DNA of 64,000 nt, taken from positions 3,997,721 to 4,061,720 of the forward strand of contig NZ_BNJF01000001.1 of assembly GCF_016587355.1 (NCBI RefSeq), in the 5' to 3' direction. Origin of the DNA: Ktedonospora formicarum. GTDB taxonomy: Bacteria; Chloroflexota; Ktedonobacteria; Ktedonobacterales; Ktedonobacteraceae. The translations under genes were made by a program, and so were the position numbers. A model generated the notes under the pieces. It did not search any database and had not been told where the DNA came from. It worked only from the letters and a program-made list of their open reading frames with translations. Shown piece after piece: positions 15,908 through 23,745 of the stretch. Position 1 is the stretch's first letter. Each line of letters opens with the position of its first letter.

Positions 15908-17170
15908 TTATTGTGGGTGTTGTCGCATGTGCCTGGTCGGTGGTTGCTTCTGATTGGAAGTGTGAGGGATGGGTGCATCGGGATCGAGAGAGAGTAGGGC
16001 TTCAAGCTGGCGTAGCGTTGAGATGTGGTCGAGGAGAGCGGAGTCGTCTGGATGTGGGTTAGTGGAGTTGGATGACGATGGCGAAGTGTGAGGGTTGGCT
16101 GCATTGGGTTCGGGGGAGTCGTCAGGTGGAATAGTGTTGAGGGTGAGAAGCGTAAGGGGGAAAACCTCATCAAGAAGGGAGGGCAGCAAGGATTGGATGG
16201 TGGGACTGATGGCGTAGCGACCATAAGTAGGTGTGGTGAGCAGGTTGGCTTTGTGCATCTGGGAGAGTACCTGACGCATACAGCCGTGATCGACGTCGAG
16301 AGCTGTGGCGAGTTGGAGAGGAGAGAGAGGCGTCTCGCTGCTGTGGATGAGGTGTAGGATTGCGAGGCGTTCGGGGGAGAGCACTTTAGGAGCGCTGATA
16401 GTGGTAAGGGAGGCGCTCTCTGCAAGAGTGGCGAAGCGGAAACTCAGGGTATCGGAGGGGCAGTGGAGGAGGTATTGACGGGCTTTGAGGGAACGGCAAC
16501 TAGTAGTGAGGCGTGTGTAGGAGGAGATGGGAAGGGGGGAGAGGTGCCAGTGGTGGTCGACGTGCTCGACGAGAGGAGTAGAGGCTCGACCGGTGTGCAG
16601 GACCAGAATGCTCATATGGCACTGCTCGGCGAGGCGACGCAGGATATCGAGGAGATCACGGTCGCTGCCACGGAAGCGCTGGCGAATGGCGGCGAGGTTA
16701 TCGATGATGAGCAGGCCGATGTTGGGGGAGGTGAGTTGGGCCTGGAGATTAAGGAAGCCTTCTTTGGTAGTGAGGTCATCAAGGGTATTGGTGAGCGTGA
16801 AGTGGAGTCTGTTCTGGATGTTGCGCGGGGCGAAGAGGCGCTCGGTAAGCTCGTGAAGGTGGTCATCCGAGCTATCGAGAGCGAGGTAGCAGACGCGAGC
16901 GAGGGAGGTGCGGTAGGGTTGCTGATCTTCGGAGAGGGTGGGGATACGGGAGTTAAGGGCGGGTTCTCCGGTAGCAACGTCGAGGGCGAGATGGAGGGCA
17001 AGGGAGGTTTTGCCGGAGCGCGCAGGTCCGGTGAGGAGGGTGAGGCCGGTGGGAAGGAGATTAAAGATGATCATAGGGGTCTGGAAGTGAGATGAAGGAA
17101 TGAAGTCTGTGATGTGGGTATGAAAGGAACGAGTGGGGCGCTGGAAGAGGTCATGGTAGTTGTGAGCCAT
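15908..17170 (-). CDS. RecA-like AAA ATPase with C-terminal winged helix
   Basis: A 420-residue protein of the RepA/RadA-like AAA_25 type. The Walker A motif is LTGPARSGKTSLALHLAL (about residue 45) and Walker B is NIGLLIIDNLAAI, with a conserved LVLHT stretch after it. Residues about 265-330 (LSPERLAILHLIHSSETPLS onward) look like a winged helix. The last 90 residues are Ser/Pro/Asn-rich and probably disordered. I chose ATG 17170 because GGAGG lies 8 nt upstream, inside the longer frame opening at 17185. Homologs load or unwind DNA in plasmids and phages, so a mobile-element origin is possible. No replication or transposition gene is adjacent. Long open frames on the opposite strand are codon-bias shadows. 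Confidence 0.75.
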   Translation of the reverse strand: MAHNYHDLFQRPTRSFHTHITDFIPSSHFQTPMIIFNLLPTGLTLLTGPARSGKTSLALHLALDVATGEPALNSRIPTLSEDQQPYRTSLARVCYLALDSSDDHLHELTERLFAPRNIQNRLHFTLTNTLDDLTTKEGFLNLQAQLTSPNIGLLIIDNLAAIRQRFRGSDRDLLDILRRLAEQCHMSILVLHTGRASTPLVEHVDHHWHLSPLPISSYTRLTTSCRSLKARQYLLHCPSDTLSFRFATLAESASLTTISAPKVLSPERLAILHLIHSSETPLSPLQLATALDVDHGCMRQVLSQMHKANLLTTPTYGRYAISPTIQSLLPSLLDEVFPLTLLTLNTIPPDDSPEPNAANPHTSPSSSNSTNPHPDDSALLDHISTLRQLEALLSLDPDAPIPHTSNQKQPPTRHMRQHPQ

Positions 17171-17188
17171 ATAGTGAGCCTCCATGAT

Positions 17189-17260
17189 GCCGCTGCTAAA
17201 GCGACGCGGCTACATATGATATGGTAGAAGTGATGCGGCGAGGTGACGCGGCTACATATG
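17189..17260 (+). repeat. two short dispersed repeats in tandem
   Basis: A consensus copy (17189-17218, GCCGCTGCTAAAGCGACGCG then GCTACATATG) is followed by a degenerate copy at 17231-17260. A fragment is visible near 17271. They lie in the leader of the AAA ATPase gene, between its promoter and start. Confidence 0.8.
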
Positions 17261-17419
17261 ATATGGTAGAAGTGACGCGATTATATACGTTTGTTATATG
17301 GAGACAGGTAATTGTTATTTATGACATTTGGTGATGCGATAGTAGGCCTTGGGAGGGGATGCACGACGAGGAACGCACTACCACATTACCACACAAGCCG
17401 CCAATGATCCTATATTAGT

Positions 17420-17448
17420 AGTATATATAATTATTGAGTAAATGTCAA
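17420..17448 (-). promoter_or_regulatory. consensus promoter of the AAA ATPase gene
   Basis: On the minus strand TTGACA (17448-17443), a 17-bp spacer and TATACT (17425-17420) form a near-perfect housekeeping promoter. Transcription would start near 17413, leaving a leader of about 240 nt that contains the two short repeats. The remaining sequence up to 17616 shows no gene. Confidence 0.75.
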
Positions 17449-17616
17449 TGTTTTTACGATACATAGAAGAAATTGATAGTAAAAATGGAGAATATGTAAT
17501 TAATGTGTATGGATGTATTCTATACCAGATAATGCCTGCATATGAAGGTAGGGAGAGTTTGTGGGTGTCAAGACGTTGCTCTTGCGGAGTGGTGGGGTTT
17601 CTGGTACCATGTTGGA

Positions 17617-18648
17617 ATGGTAAATGAGCTTGTACAGGCACAACAGGGCTGGAATATCGTCGGCCACGAACATGTCATCGATATTTTGCGGCGCGTCCTG
17701 GCGTCGCAGCAAGTGCGCCATGCGTATTTGCTTTCGGGTCCACCTCGTATTGGCAAAGAACTGCTGGCGCGGCGCTTTGCTCAGACCTTGCTGTGTACGG
17801 GTAATGGGGATAGTCGCGTGGCTCCGCAGAATCCTTGTAATGCCTGCCTGGCGTGCCGCAAGGTGCTTCATGGCAACCACCCGGATGTACATATTATTGC
17901 CAAGGCTCCGGATAAGCAGTTCATTGTCATTGAGCAGGTTCGCGCGCTTCAGAACGACTCGGCGCGGCGCACGATGGAGGGGCGGCGCAATATCTTCATT
18001 ATCCCTGATGCGCACCTGATGAACGTGCAGGCCGCTAATTGTCTATTGAAGACGCTGGAAGAGCCAGAGCAGGATGTTGTTCTGTTGCTGACTGTTCCCG
18101 AGCCAGGACTCTTGCTTCCCACTATCCTCTCACGTGTGCAACAGCTTCCCATGCAATTGCTGACCCCGTCCCAGATCCGTCGAGCTTTAAGTGAGTATTG
18201 GGAGGTTGAGGAGTCAGAAGCGACACTGGTAGCCGCCCTGGCTGCTGGTCGTATGGGGTGGGCCGTGCAGGCGATTGAGGATGAGGAGATGTTGGAGGAA
18301 CGTAAGGCGCAGTTGGATGCGCTGGCGAAGCTTCCAACTCAGAACAAGGTGCAACGCTTTGACTTCGCGCAACGGGTTGCTAGCGATAGTGAGCGCACGC
18401 GTGAGACGTTAGAGCTGTTTCTCCTATGGTGGCGCGATCTGGTGCTTGCAAGCAATGGCTGCCTTGACCTGACGGTTAACGTTGACATGCGCGATCAATT
18501 AAAAGCTCAGGCCGCGAAGATCACGACGGTACAGGCGGAAGAGATGGTGCGTTCTGTCCTGAAGACCGTGGAAGCGCTTGACCAGAATGTGAACGCGCGC
18601 ATGGCTCTCGAAGTCTTGACGCTGGATGTGCCAACGATCAAGGGATAG
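17617..18648 (+). CDS. holB: DNA polymerase III subunit delta-prime
   Basis: A 343-residue clamp-loader ATPase-fold protein that opens the sliding clamp as part of the DnaX complex. It begins VNELVQAQQGWNIVGHEHVI. The P-loop region is LSGPPRIGKELLARRFAQTL, followed by a four-Cys zinc module (CTGNGDSRVAPQNPCNAC then LACRKV). The sensor region is LLKTLEEPEQDVVLLLTVPE, followed by LPTILSRVQQL. The SRV motif in place of SRC-like variants fits delta-prime rather than gamma/tau. I chose ATG 17617, because the longer frame at 17542 has an N terminus unlike the family. No partner replication gene is adjacent. Confidence 0.88.
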   Translation: MVNELVQAQQGWNIVGHEHVIDILRRVLASQQVRHAYLLSGPPRIGKELLARRFAQTLLCTGNGDSRVAPQNPCNACLACRKVLHGNHPDVHIIAKAPDKQFIVIEQVRALQNDSARRTMEGRRNIFIIPDAHLMNVQAANCLLKTLEEPEQDVVLLLTVPEPGLLLPTILSRVQQLPMQLLTPSQIRRALSEYWEVEESEATLVAALAAGRMGWAVQAIEDEEMLEERKAQLDALAKLPTQNKVQRFDFAQRVASDSERTRETLELFLLWWRDLVLASNGCLDLTVNVDMRDQLKAQAAKITTVQAEEMVRSVLKTVEALDQNVNARMALEVLTLDVPTIKG

Positions 18649-18654
18649 CTCTAA

Positions 18655-18716
18655 ACTTGGATGCGCAAACCAACGATAGCCGCTGCTCAGGTGGTGTTGG
18701 GATTCGCATAAGAAGT
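18655..18716 (+). repeat. degenerate palindromic repeat before the enoyl-CoA hydratase
   Basis: Remnants GCAAACCAACG, TAGCCGCTGCTCAGG and GATTCGCATAAGAAG match the outline of the GAAAACC-type modules. The module ends immediately upstream of the AAGGAG ribosome binding site of the next gene. Confidence 0.5.
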
Positions 18717-18734
18717 AAGTAAGGAGTGTACTCA

Positions 18735-19532
18735 ATGCGAGGCGATTACCAGTACCTTCTAACACAATTCTCCGACCATATTTTCACCGTCACTATGAAC
18801 CGTCCCAAAGTATTGAATGCCTTCAACGAAGTCATGCTTGCCGAGTTGAACGAAGCTATGTCCGAGGCTGCGCAGGACGATGATATCCGTTGTATCGTCC
18901 TGAAAGGAGCGGGACGAGGCTTCGGTTCGGGGCAGGATTTGAGCGAGTTTGCCAGCGCTTACGCGAGTGGTGAGCCTCTTGAGGTAAGTAAGCACTTGGG
19001 CAAGTATCATGATTTGCTGAGAACGCTTCAGGAGATGTCCAAACCCACAATCGCGGCTATCCACGGAGTCGCTGCCGGTATTTCTTGCAATATTGCTCTC
19101 GCCTGTGATCTGCGTATCGCCGCCGATGATGCGCGCTTCCTCGAAGCCTTCTCGCGTATTGGTCTGGTGCCTGATGGTGGTGGTGGTTACGCGCTGCCAC
19201 GCCTGGTTGGCATTGGTAAAGCCCTGGAGATGGCGATGCTTGCCGACGAGGTAAGTGCGCAGGAGGCAGAGCGGCTAGGATTGATCAACAAGTGCGTGCC
19301 AGTTGCTGAATTCGAGGAGGCGACCTATCGGCTAGCGCGTCGCCTGGCGAATGGTCCGACGCGCGCCTATGGCTTAATTAAGCAGCTTATGTATCGTGGA
19401 CTTGATAGCGACTTCGCGACCTCTTTGCGCCTTGAGGGCGAGCTTCAGGATACCGCAATTCGGACTGACGATCACAGAGAGGCCATTCAGGCTTTCTTCG
19501 AGAAACGCCCTCCAGAATATAAGGGAAAATAA
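18735..19532 (+). CDS. enoyl-CoA hydratase/isomerase family protein
   Basis: A 265-residue crotonase-fold enzyme of fatty-acyl or phenylacetyl-CoA breakdown. Signatures are TMNRPKVLNAFNEVMLAEL, the oxyanion-hole segment KGAGRGFGSGQDLSEF, KPTIAAIHGVAAGISCNIAL, and FSRIGLVPDGGGGYALPRLVG. One acidic catalytic residue (the Asp in LVPDGGG) is present, while the first Glu position of classic hydratases is occupied by Ala/Gly, as in PaaG-like isomerases. ATG 18735 is chosen because AAGGAG (18721-18726) lies 8 nt upstream and overlaps the alternative GTG 18726. A strong hairpin follows the stop. Confidence 0.9.
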   Translation: MRGDYQYLLTQFSDHIFTVTMNRPKVLNAFNEVMLAELNEAMSEAAQDDDIRCIVLKGAGRGFGSGQDLSEFASAYASGEPLEVSKHLGKYHDLLRTLQEMSKPTIAAIHGVAAGISCNIALACDLRIAADDARFLEAFSRIGLVPDGGGGYALPRLVGIGKALEMAMLADEVSAQEAERLGLINKCVPVAEFEEATYRLARRLANGPTRAYGLIKQLMYRGLDSDFATSLRLEGELQDTAIRTDDHREAIQAFFEKRPPEYKGK

Positions 19533-19541
19533 TAGGATCGT

Positions 19542-19603
19542 CCCAAAACGCATGCTGGTAGCATAGCTTCTATAAGAGCTATGCTACCAGCATGCGTTTT
19601 GGG
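19542..19603 (+). terminator. long perfect hairpin after the enoyl-CoA hydratase
   Basis: 27-bp perfectly complementary arms (19542-19568 and 19577-19603) flank an 8-nt loop. The stem begins CCCAAAACGCATGCTGG. There is no T run, so it may stabilise the 3' end as well as terminate. Confidence 0.75.
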
Positions 19604-19643
19604 TTGGCGGTGAGGGATTGTGGCAGTTATGCTAGCAGTGAGA

Positions 19644-19715
19644 GCTGCTGCTGAAGCGACGCGGCTACATATGTGTGGGAGTAGAGCCGCTGCTGAAGCG
19701 ACGCGGCTACATATG
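19644..19715 (+). repeat. two short dispersed repeats in tandem
   Basis: Copies at 19644-19673 and 19686-19715 are spaced 42 bp apart. Both end GACGCGGCTACATATG. The second runs into the leader of the SDR gene 46 bp before its start. Confidence 0.88.
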
Positions 19716-19761
19716 GAGGCTGAAGGCATCTGAATACCGTTGTAGATTGAAGGAGGAAGAT

Positions 19762-20760
19762 ATGAAATTATTGCTATTAGGTGGGACCGCATTTCTGGGT
19801 CGGCATATAGTGGAGAGCGCGCTTGCGCGTGGGCATGAGGTAACTATTTTTCACCGTGGGAAGACGCGACCGGGGCTCTTTCCCCAGGTAGAAGAGATCC
19901 TGGGTGATCGTGAGCATGACCTGCACCTGTTGGAGGGGCGGCATTGGGATGCTGTCATCGATACCAGCGGCTATGTGCCGCGTATTGTAAGGGCTTCCGC
20001 TGAGTTGCTAGCTGGGGCGGCAGAGCATTATACCTTTATTTCAACTATCAATGCCTATGGCGATTTTAAAGAGAAGGGTATTGACGAGACGTATCCCCTG
20101 GCGACCCTGGAGGATGAGAGCATTGAGGAGGTCACTGGTGAGAGCTATGGTCCGCTCAAGGTGTTGTGTGAGCGGGAAGTAGAGCGGGCCTTCCCTGGCA
20201 AGACGCTGATCATCCGACCGGGCCTGATCGTTGGTCCCTGGGATGGCTCGAATCGCTTTACGTATTGGCCGTATCGGCTCGCGCATGGCGGCGAGGTCCT
20301 GGCTCCCGATCATCAGGATATGCCGTTGGAGTGGATTGATGTGCGCGACCTTGCAGACTGGGCTGTGCGCCTCTCAGAAGCCAGAGTTACAGGGGCGTTC
20401 AATGGCATTGGGCCGGAGCAGCCTGTGCCACTGGGGCAAGTATTGGAGCGCATACGGGTTGCTGTTGGAGGCACTGCGAGTCTGACCTGGGTTGCGGAAG
20501 ACTTCATCGAGAAACATGAGATTACGCCCTGGATGGAACTTCCGCTCTGGATACCGGGCGAGGATGGCGATGTCTTCTGCACCGTCAAGAACACGAAGGC
20601 TGTTGAGTCGGGTCTTACTTATCGTTCGTTGGAGGAGACCGCGCGCGATACCCTGGCGTGGATTCGTGAACAGCAGGATGAGGGTCAGCTAGGGAAGACG
20701 CTCGCTCCTGAGCGAGAGCGTGAGGTGCTGGCGGCCTGGCACGAGCGCGGGGAGGTGTGA
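19762..20760 (+). CDS. NAD-dependent epimerase/dehydratase (extended SDR)
   Basis: A 332-residue Rossmann protein. The dinucleotide-binding motif is MKLLLLGGTAFLGRHIVESA, the strand-2 end is VTIFHRGKTRPG, and DAVIDTSGYVP follows. The active-site region has FISTINAYGDF and ESYGPLKVLCEREVE, with the Tyr and Lys of the YxxxK motif present (YGPLK). The family covers sugar epimerases and plant CSP41-like RNA-binding proteins, and the substrate is unknown. ATG 19762 follows AGGAGG at 6-8 nt, while the longer frame at 19675 runs through a repeat. The stop codon touches the next short repeat. Confidence 0.87.
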   Translation: MKLLLLGGTAFLGRHIVESALARGHEVTIFHRGKTRPGLFPQVEEILGDREHDLHLLEGRHWDAVIDTSGYVPRIVRASAELLAGAAEHYTFISTINAYGDFKEKGIDETYPLATLEDESIEEVTGESYGPLKVLCEREVERAFPGKTLIIRPGLIVGPWDGSNRFTYWPYRLAHGGEVLAPDHQDMPLEWIDVRDLADWAVRLSEARVTGAFNGIGPEQPVPLGQVLERIRVAVGGTASLTWVAEDFIEKHEITPWMELPLWIPGEDGDVFCTVKNTKAVESGLTYRSLEETARDTLAWIREQQDEGQLGKTLAPEREREVLAAWHERGEV

Positions 20761-20761
20761 T

Positions 20762-20833
20762 GCCGCTGCTGAAGCGACGCGGCTACATATGTGTGGGAGT
20801 AGAGCTGCTGCTGAAGCGACGCGGCTACATATG
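20762..20833 (+). repeat. two short dispersed repeats in tandem
   Basis: Copies at 20762-20791 and 20804-20833 are spaced 42 bp apart, the same spacing as the pair at 19644. The first begins 1 bp after the SDR stop codon. Confidence 0.9.
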
Positions 20834-20914
20834 TGTGGTATCTGAGCATTGCTGTATAATGTGGGATGTGAATCCGACAAATGTTCCTTATATAGCAAAG
20901 GTTTAAGTGAAACG

Positions 20915-21844
20915 GTGCGTATAGAGAATTTATCATATAACAATGCTCAGAGTCAGGGGCCAGAGCGCCGCGAGTGGTTTCGGACGCACTCGGCGGAGCA
21001 TCTGGAGCGCTGTGAATCTTTGATGCAGTTGGCATTGCGGAGGCGTCCGGCGAGTACCGCGTCCAGTGTGGTTGTGTTGGGGGCAGGTAATTGTACTGAG
21101 GTCCCGCTGGTGACGCTTAATCGGGGCACGGACGAGCTTGTATTGGCGGATCTGGACCTGGCGGGAATGAGACGGGCCTGTGATTTACAGTTGCCCAATC
21201 TGGGGCAGCGACGGCGGATGCGCCTGGTCGAGTGTGATCTGACCGGGGGCGTAAGTCGGAATTTGGAGCGGCTTATTCGTCGTCAGCGCTGGGATAAACT
21301 GGCACCACAGGGCGCGAGCGCGATCTTTGACGCGGCAGCAAGTTGTCTCGAAGAGTGCGAGGTTCCTGATCCGCCTGTGCTTGATGACCTGGGGCAGGGC
21401 CAGTTTGGGGTGGTCATTAGCTCGCTGGTCATGTCCCAGCTTTTCAGTTATCCTATCCTCGATGTGCTGGACCCGATCATTGTAGCCGCGCCAGATTTCT
21501 GGGGTGAGCAGGAGCGACATCGACGCTATCAAGAGGCGGCGCAAGCCTTCCGACTGCGTGTGATCAATGCTCATCTGCATCTGCTGGGCTCGCTGGTGGA
21601 TCAGGATGGTCTGATTGTGCTGTTGAGCGATGTACGCGGCTTTGCCTTTAATGTGTATGGCACCGATCATGACGCGAGCCATCGGCGGGATATTCCCCTG
21701 GTTCCACGCGCTTTCTTTGATCTTGTGAAGGAGCAATTTACCATAGCCGAGGAACAGCACTGGGAGTGGCTGACCGACCTGCCTGAGAAGGAGCACTTTG
21801 GGCGTGGGTATGAGGTGGTTGGGTATGTGTTGCGGGCGAAATGA
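20915..21844 (+). CDS. methyltransferase-like protein of unknown substrate
   Basis: About 309 residues. The N-terminal half has a Rossmann-like SAM-binding outline: SVVVLGAGNCTEVPLVTL as motif I, ELVLADLDLAGM as the acidic end of strand 2, and RRMRLVECDLTGGV. The C-terminal half (FGVVISSLVMSQLFSYPILD onward) looks like motif IV and following. This is a fold inference; I do not recognise a named family. The start is uncertain. The frame is open from TTG 20849, but a TATAAT sits at 20855-20860 inside it, so I prefer GTG 20915. Short repeats flank the gene on both sides, and one abuts the stop. Confidence 0.6.
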   Translation: MRIENLSYNNAQSQGPERREWFRTHSAEHLERCESLMQLALRRRPASTASSVVVLGAGNCTEVPLVTLNRGTDELVLADLDLAGMRRACDLQLPNLGQRRRMRLVECDLTGGVSRNLERLIRRQRWDKLAPQGASAIFDAAASCLEECEVPDPPVLDDLGQGQFGVVISSLVMSQLFSYPILDVLDPIIVAAPDFWGEQERHRRYQEAAQAFRLRVINAHLHLLGSLVDQDGLIVLLSDVRGFAFNVYGTDHDASHRRDIPLVPRAFFDLVKEQFTIAEEQHWEWLTDLPEKEHFGRGYEVVGYVLRAK

Positions 21845-21906
21845 GCCGCTGCTAAAGCGACGCGGCTACATATGGTGTGATTGGTGAAGTGATGTGGCTA
21901 CATATG
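21845..21906 (+). repeat. two short dispersed repeats, second degenerate
   Basis: A consensus copy at 21845-21874 begins directly after the TGA stop of the methyltransferase-like gene. A degenerate copy (GTGATGTGGCTACATATG) ends near 21906, just before the MOSC gene ribosome binding site. Confidence 0.85.
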
Positions 21907-21937
21907 GTGTTGCTGTTGTAATGGTAAAGGGGAGATT

Positions 21938-22768
21938 GTGGTTGATATTGTGCTGAGTCGTATTTGTGTTTATCCGATTAAGGGGTGTGGGGGTACAGAG
22001 GTAAGGGAAGCCCAGATGTATGAGCGGGGCTTGTGGTATGATCGGCGCTGGATGCTTGCCTATGAGGAGGGACCGAATCTGCACCAGTTGGCCTTTCCGC
22101 AGCTTGCCACTATTCGCGCTTTTGTGACGGATGATTGCTTGCAGGTGCGAGCGCCGGGGATGCCGCTGCTCTCGGTTCCTCTGGAGCCTCAGTGGAATGC
22201 CCGGCCTCTGGCGGTCCAGTGGTTTGAGGGACGCTGTAAGGCACTGCCTGTTAGCGACAAGGTCGATGAGTGGTTTCGGGATTTTCTGCATGTGCGCTGC
22301 CGACTTGTCTTCCTGACGGAGGATACGCGGCGCTCTGTCATGCCAGAGTACACTATTAAGCAGGAGCAACTCTCCTTCACCAGCTATCAATATCATCTGC
22401 TGAGTGAGGAGTCGTTGGGCGACCTTAATCGGCGTTTGGCAATGCCTGTCCCGATGGATCGCTTTCGCCCGAATCTGGTCGTCGCGGGGGCGGAGGCCTT
22501 CGCGGAAGATGGGTGGAAGACCATAAAGATAGGGAACCATACCTTTCAAACGGTGCGGGCCTGTGATCGCTGCGCTATTACCACAGTTGATCAGGCTAGA
22601 GGGATCATGACTGGCAAGGAACCGCTCGCGACGCTCGCGCGCTATCGCACTTTTGGCAAGAAAGTGCTTTTTGGGCAATATCTATTTGGGGAGGGAAGCG
22701 GGACGATTCGCGTGGGAGATACGGTGCAAGTGTTGGAATATCAGGAGCCTCCTGGGGTTGCGATGTGA
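21938..22768 (+). CDS. MOSC domain-containing protein
   Basis: A 276-residue protein with the MOSC N-terminal beta barrel (RICVYPIKGCGGTEVREAQ then YDRRWMLAYEEG) followed by the MOSC domain (RFRPNLVVAGAEAFAEDGWK then CDRCAITTVDQARG). The conserved Cys of the family is in RACDRCAITT. The family, including mARC and YcbX, binds molybdenum cofactor and often reduces N-hydroxylated compounds. This one lacks the ferredoxin domain of YcbX. The start is GTG 21938 with AAAGGGGAGA upstream. No molybdenum cofactor gene is nearby. Confidence 0.9.
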   Translation: MVDIVLSRICVYPIKGCGGTEVREAQMYERGLWYDRRWMLAYEEGPNLHQLAFPQLATIRAFVTDDCLQVRAPGMPLLSVPLEPQWNARPLAVQWFEGRCKALPVSDKVDEWFRDFLHVRCRLVFLTEDTRRSVMPEYTIKQEQLSFTSYQYHLLSEESLGDLNRRLAMPVPMDRFRPNLVVAGAEAFAEDGWKTIKIGNHTFQTVRACDRCAITTVDQARGIMTGKEPLATLARYRTFGKKVLFGQYLFGEGSGTIRVGDTVQVLEYQEPPGVAM

Positions 22769-22830
22769 GCCATTGGTGAGATATTCTCCTGGCACGTGAT
22801 ACTTGGGGAAAGAGGTGTGTCCCTGGGTGC

Positions 22831-22881
22831 GGGATGAGCGCGGGTCGGGAGCCGTGAGGCTCCGACCCTGCTGCTCATCCC
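22831..22881. terminator. bidirectional hairpin terminator
   Basis: GGGATGAGC (22831-22839) pairs with GCTCATCCC (22873-22881), enclosing a second stem (GGGTCGG-AGCC / GGCTCCGACCC). It lies between the MOSC gene and the convergent small gene. Confidence 0.75.
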
Positions 22882-22909
22882 ACACAGAGGGGATCAGACG
22901 ATTACATGA

Positions 22910-23194
22910 TCACAAGGACTTGAGGTAGTCCAGCAGTTGCTGGGCGAGCTGGAGGATCTGCTTGCTGAGGTCCCGCCGATCCGTCGCGCCGTTTTCCAAT
23001 GCGCTGTGCTCTGGGTAGAGCTCGATGAGCTTCTGGATGTTGGGGTGCTGAACCTCGAACCTCTTGAGCCCGAAGGGGTTCTGGAGGACATCTTCCATGG
23101 CCTTCCAACTGGTCGGGTCCTGCGAGAGGGCCTCGATGTCCTGCTCAAGCTGTGTGATCGACGCGCTCTTAATTTCCGGGGTGAAGCGCGGCAT
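22910..23194 (-). CDS. small protein of unknown function
   Basis: 94 residues beginning PRFTPEIKSASITQLEQDIE. It is highly charged and mostly helical, with heptad-like Leu/Ile spacing in the C-terminal part (LSKQILQLAQQLLDYLKSL). I do not recognise the family. ATG 23194 is chosen over 23215 because GGAAGGAG lies 6-7 nt upstream. Its codons look richer in G and C than its neighbours, as in the RyR-like gene at 29158, so recent transfer is possible. It is monocistronic. Confidence 0.65.
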   Translation of the reverse strand: MPRFTPEIKSASITQLEQDIEALSQDPTSWKAMEDVLQNPFGLKRFEVQHPNIQKLIELYPEHSALENGATDRRDLSKQILQLAQQLLDYLKSL

Positions 23195-23696
23195 GGCCGC
23201 TCCTTCCGTTAACATAGTCGTCTATGCATCGTTACAGCGACCTTCTTCAGACAGGCTTGAAGAGAGGCTTGGTGCTCGATGAACTCAAAGCGTGGCGCGA
23301 GATGCGGCACCACCGGAGCAGTGAAACAGTTTTAGAGAAGCAAAAGTCTCTAAAGTGCCCAAAAGATGCTCCTCATCTTCTGGATCTGATGGTATTGCCT
23401 GTCGAGACCATCTACAGGTGGATATCACCTCCAAGCGAGTCGGTGAGACTCATAGTTGGCTTGGACAACATACATCGCGAGAAATTATAGCAGGGGCGGC
23501 GAGAGGATTCAATGGAACTGCTCACAGTATTGGGCCGCTCTGATGGATGGCAAGAAGGTAGTGTATATTGGCGTGATGCCTGGCAAATGCTTCTACTACA
23601 GCCTACTTGGTTATCTTGTGCTACTCTTCCCTCCAAACCCCTTAAAGATCAGGTAATGTATGTTACACTTGAGCATATTCTGTTTACCATCTCTAA
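23195..23696. other. gap without a convincing gene
   Basis: Small frames on both strands lack ribosome binding sites and family resemblance. No clear hairpin or repeat of the window's families was seen. Confidence 0.5.
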
Positions 23697-23724
23697 TTGA
23701 ACAACTATATGCTTAAGGTATGAT
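23697..23724 (+). promoter_or_regulatory. promoter of the jelly-roll membrane protein
   Basis: TTGAAC (23697-23702), a 16-bp spacer and TATGAT (23719-23724) lie 22 bp before the start codon. The leader would be about 15 nt. Confidence 0.6.
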
Positions 23725-23745
23725 CTGTTCAAGAAAGGATTCGCC

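Noticed and set aside
16463..17095. Long plus-strand frame (about 210 codons) opposite the AAA ATPase gene
   Set aside because: It is a shadow caused by codon bias of the minus-strand gene, which has clear Walker motifs. Its translation is repetitive and lacks any family resemblance.
20849..20914. Upstream TTG start of the methyltransferase-like gene
   Set aside because: A TATAAT box lies inside this stretch and no ribosome binding site precedes it, so a downstream GTG start is more likely.
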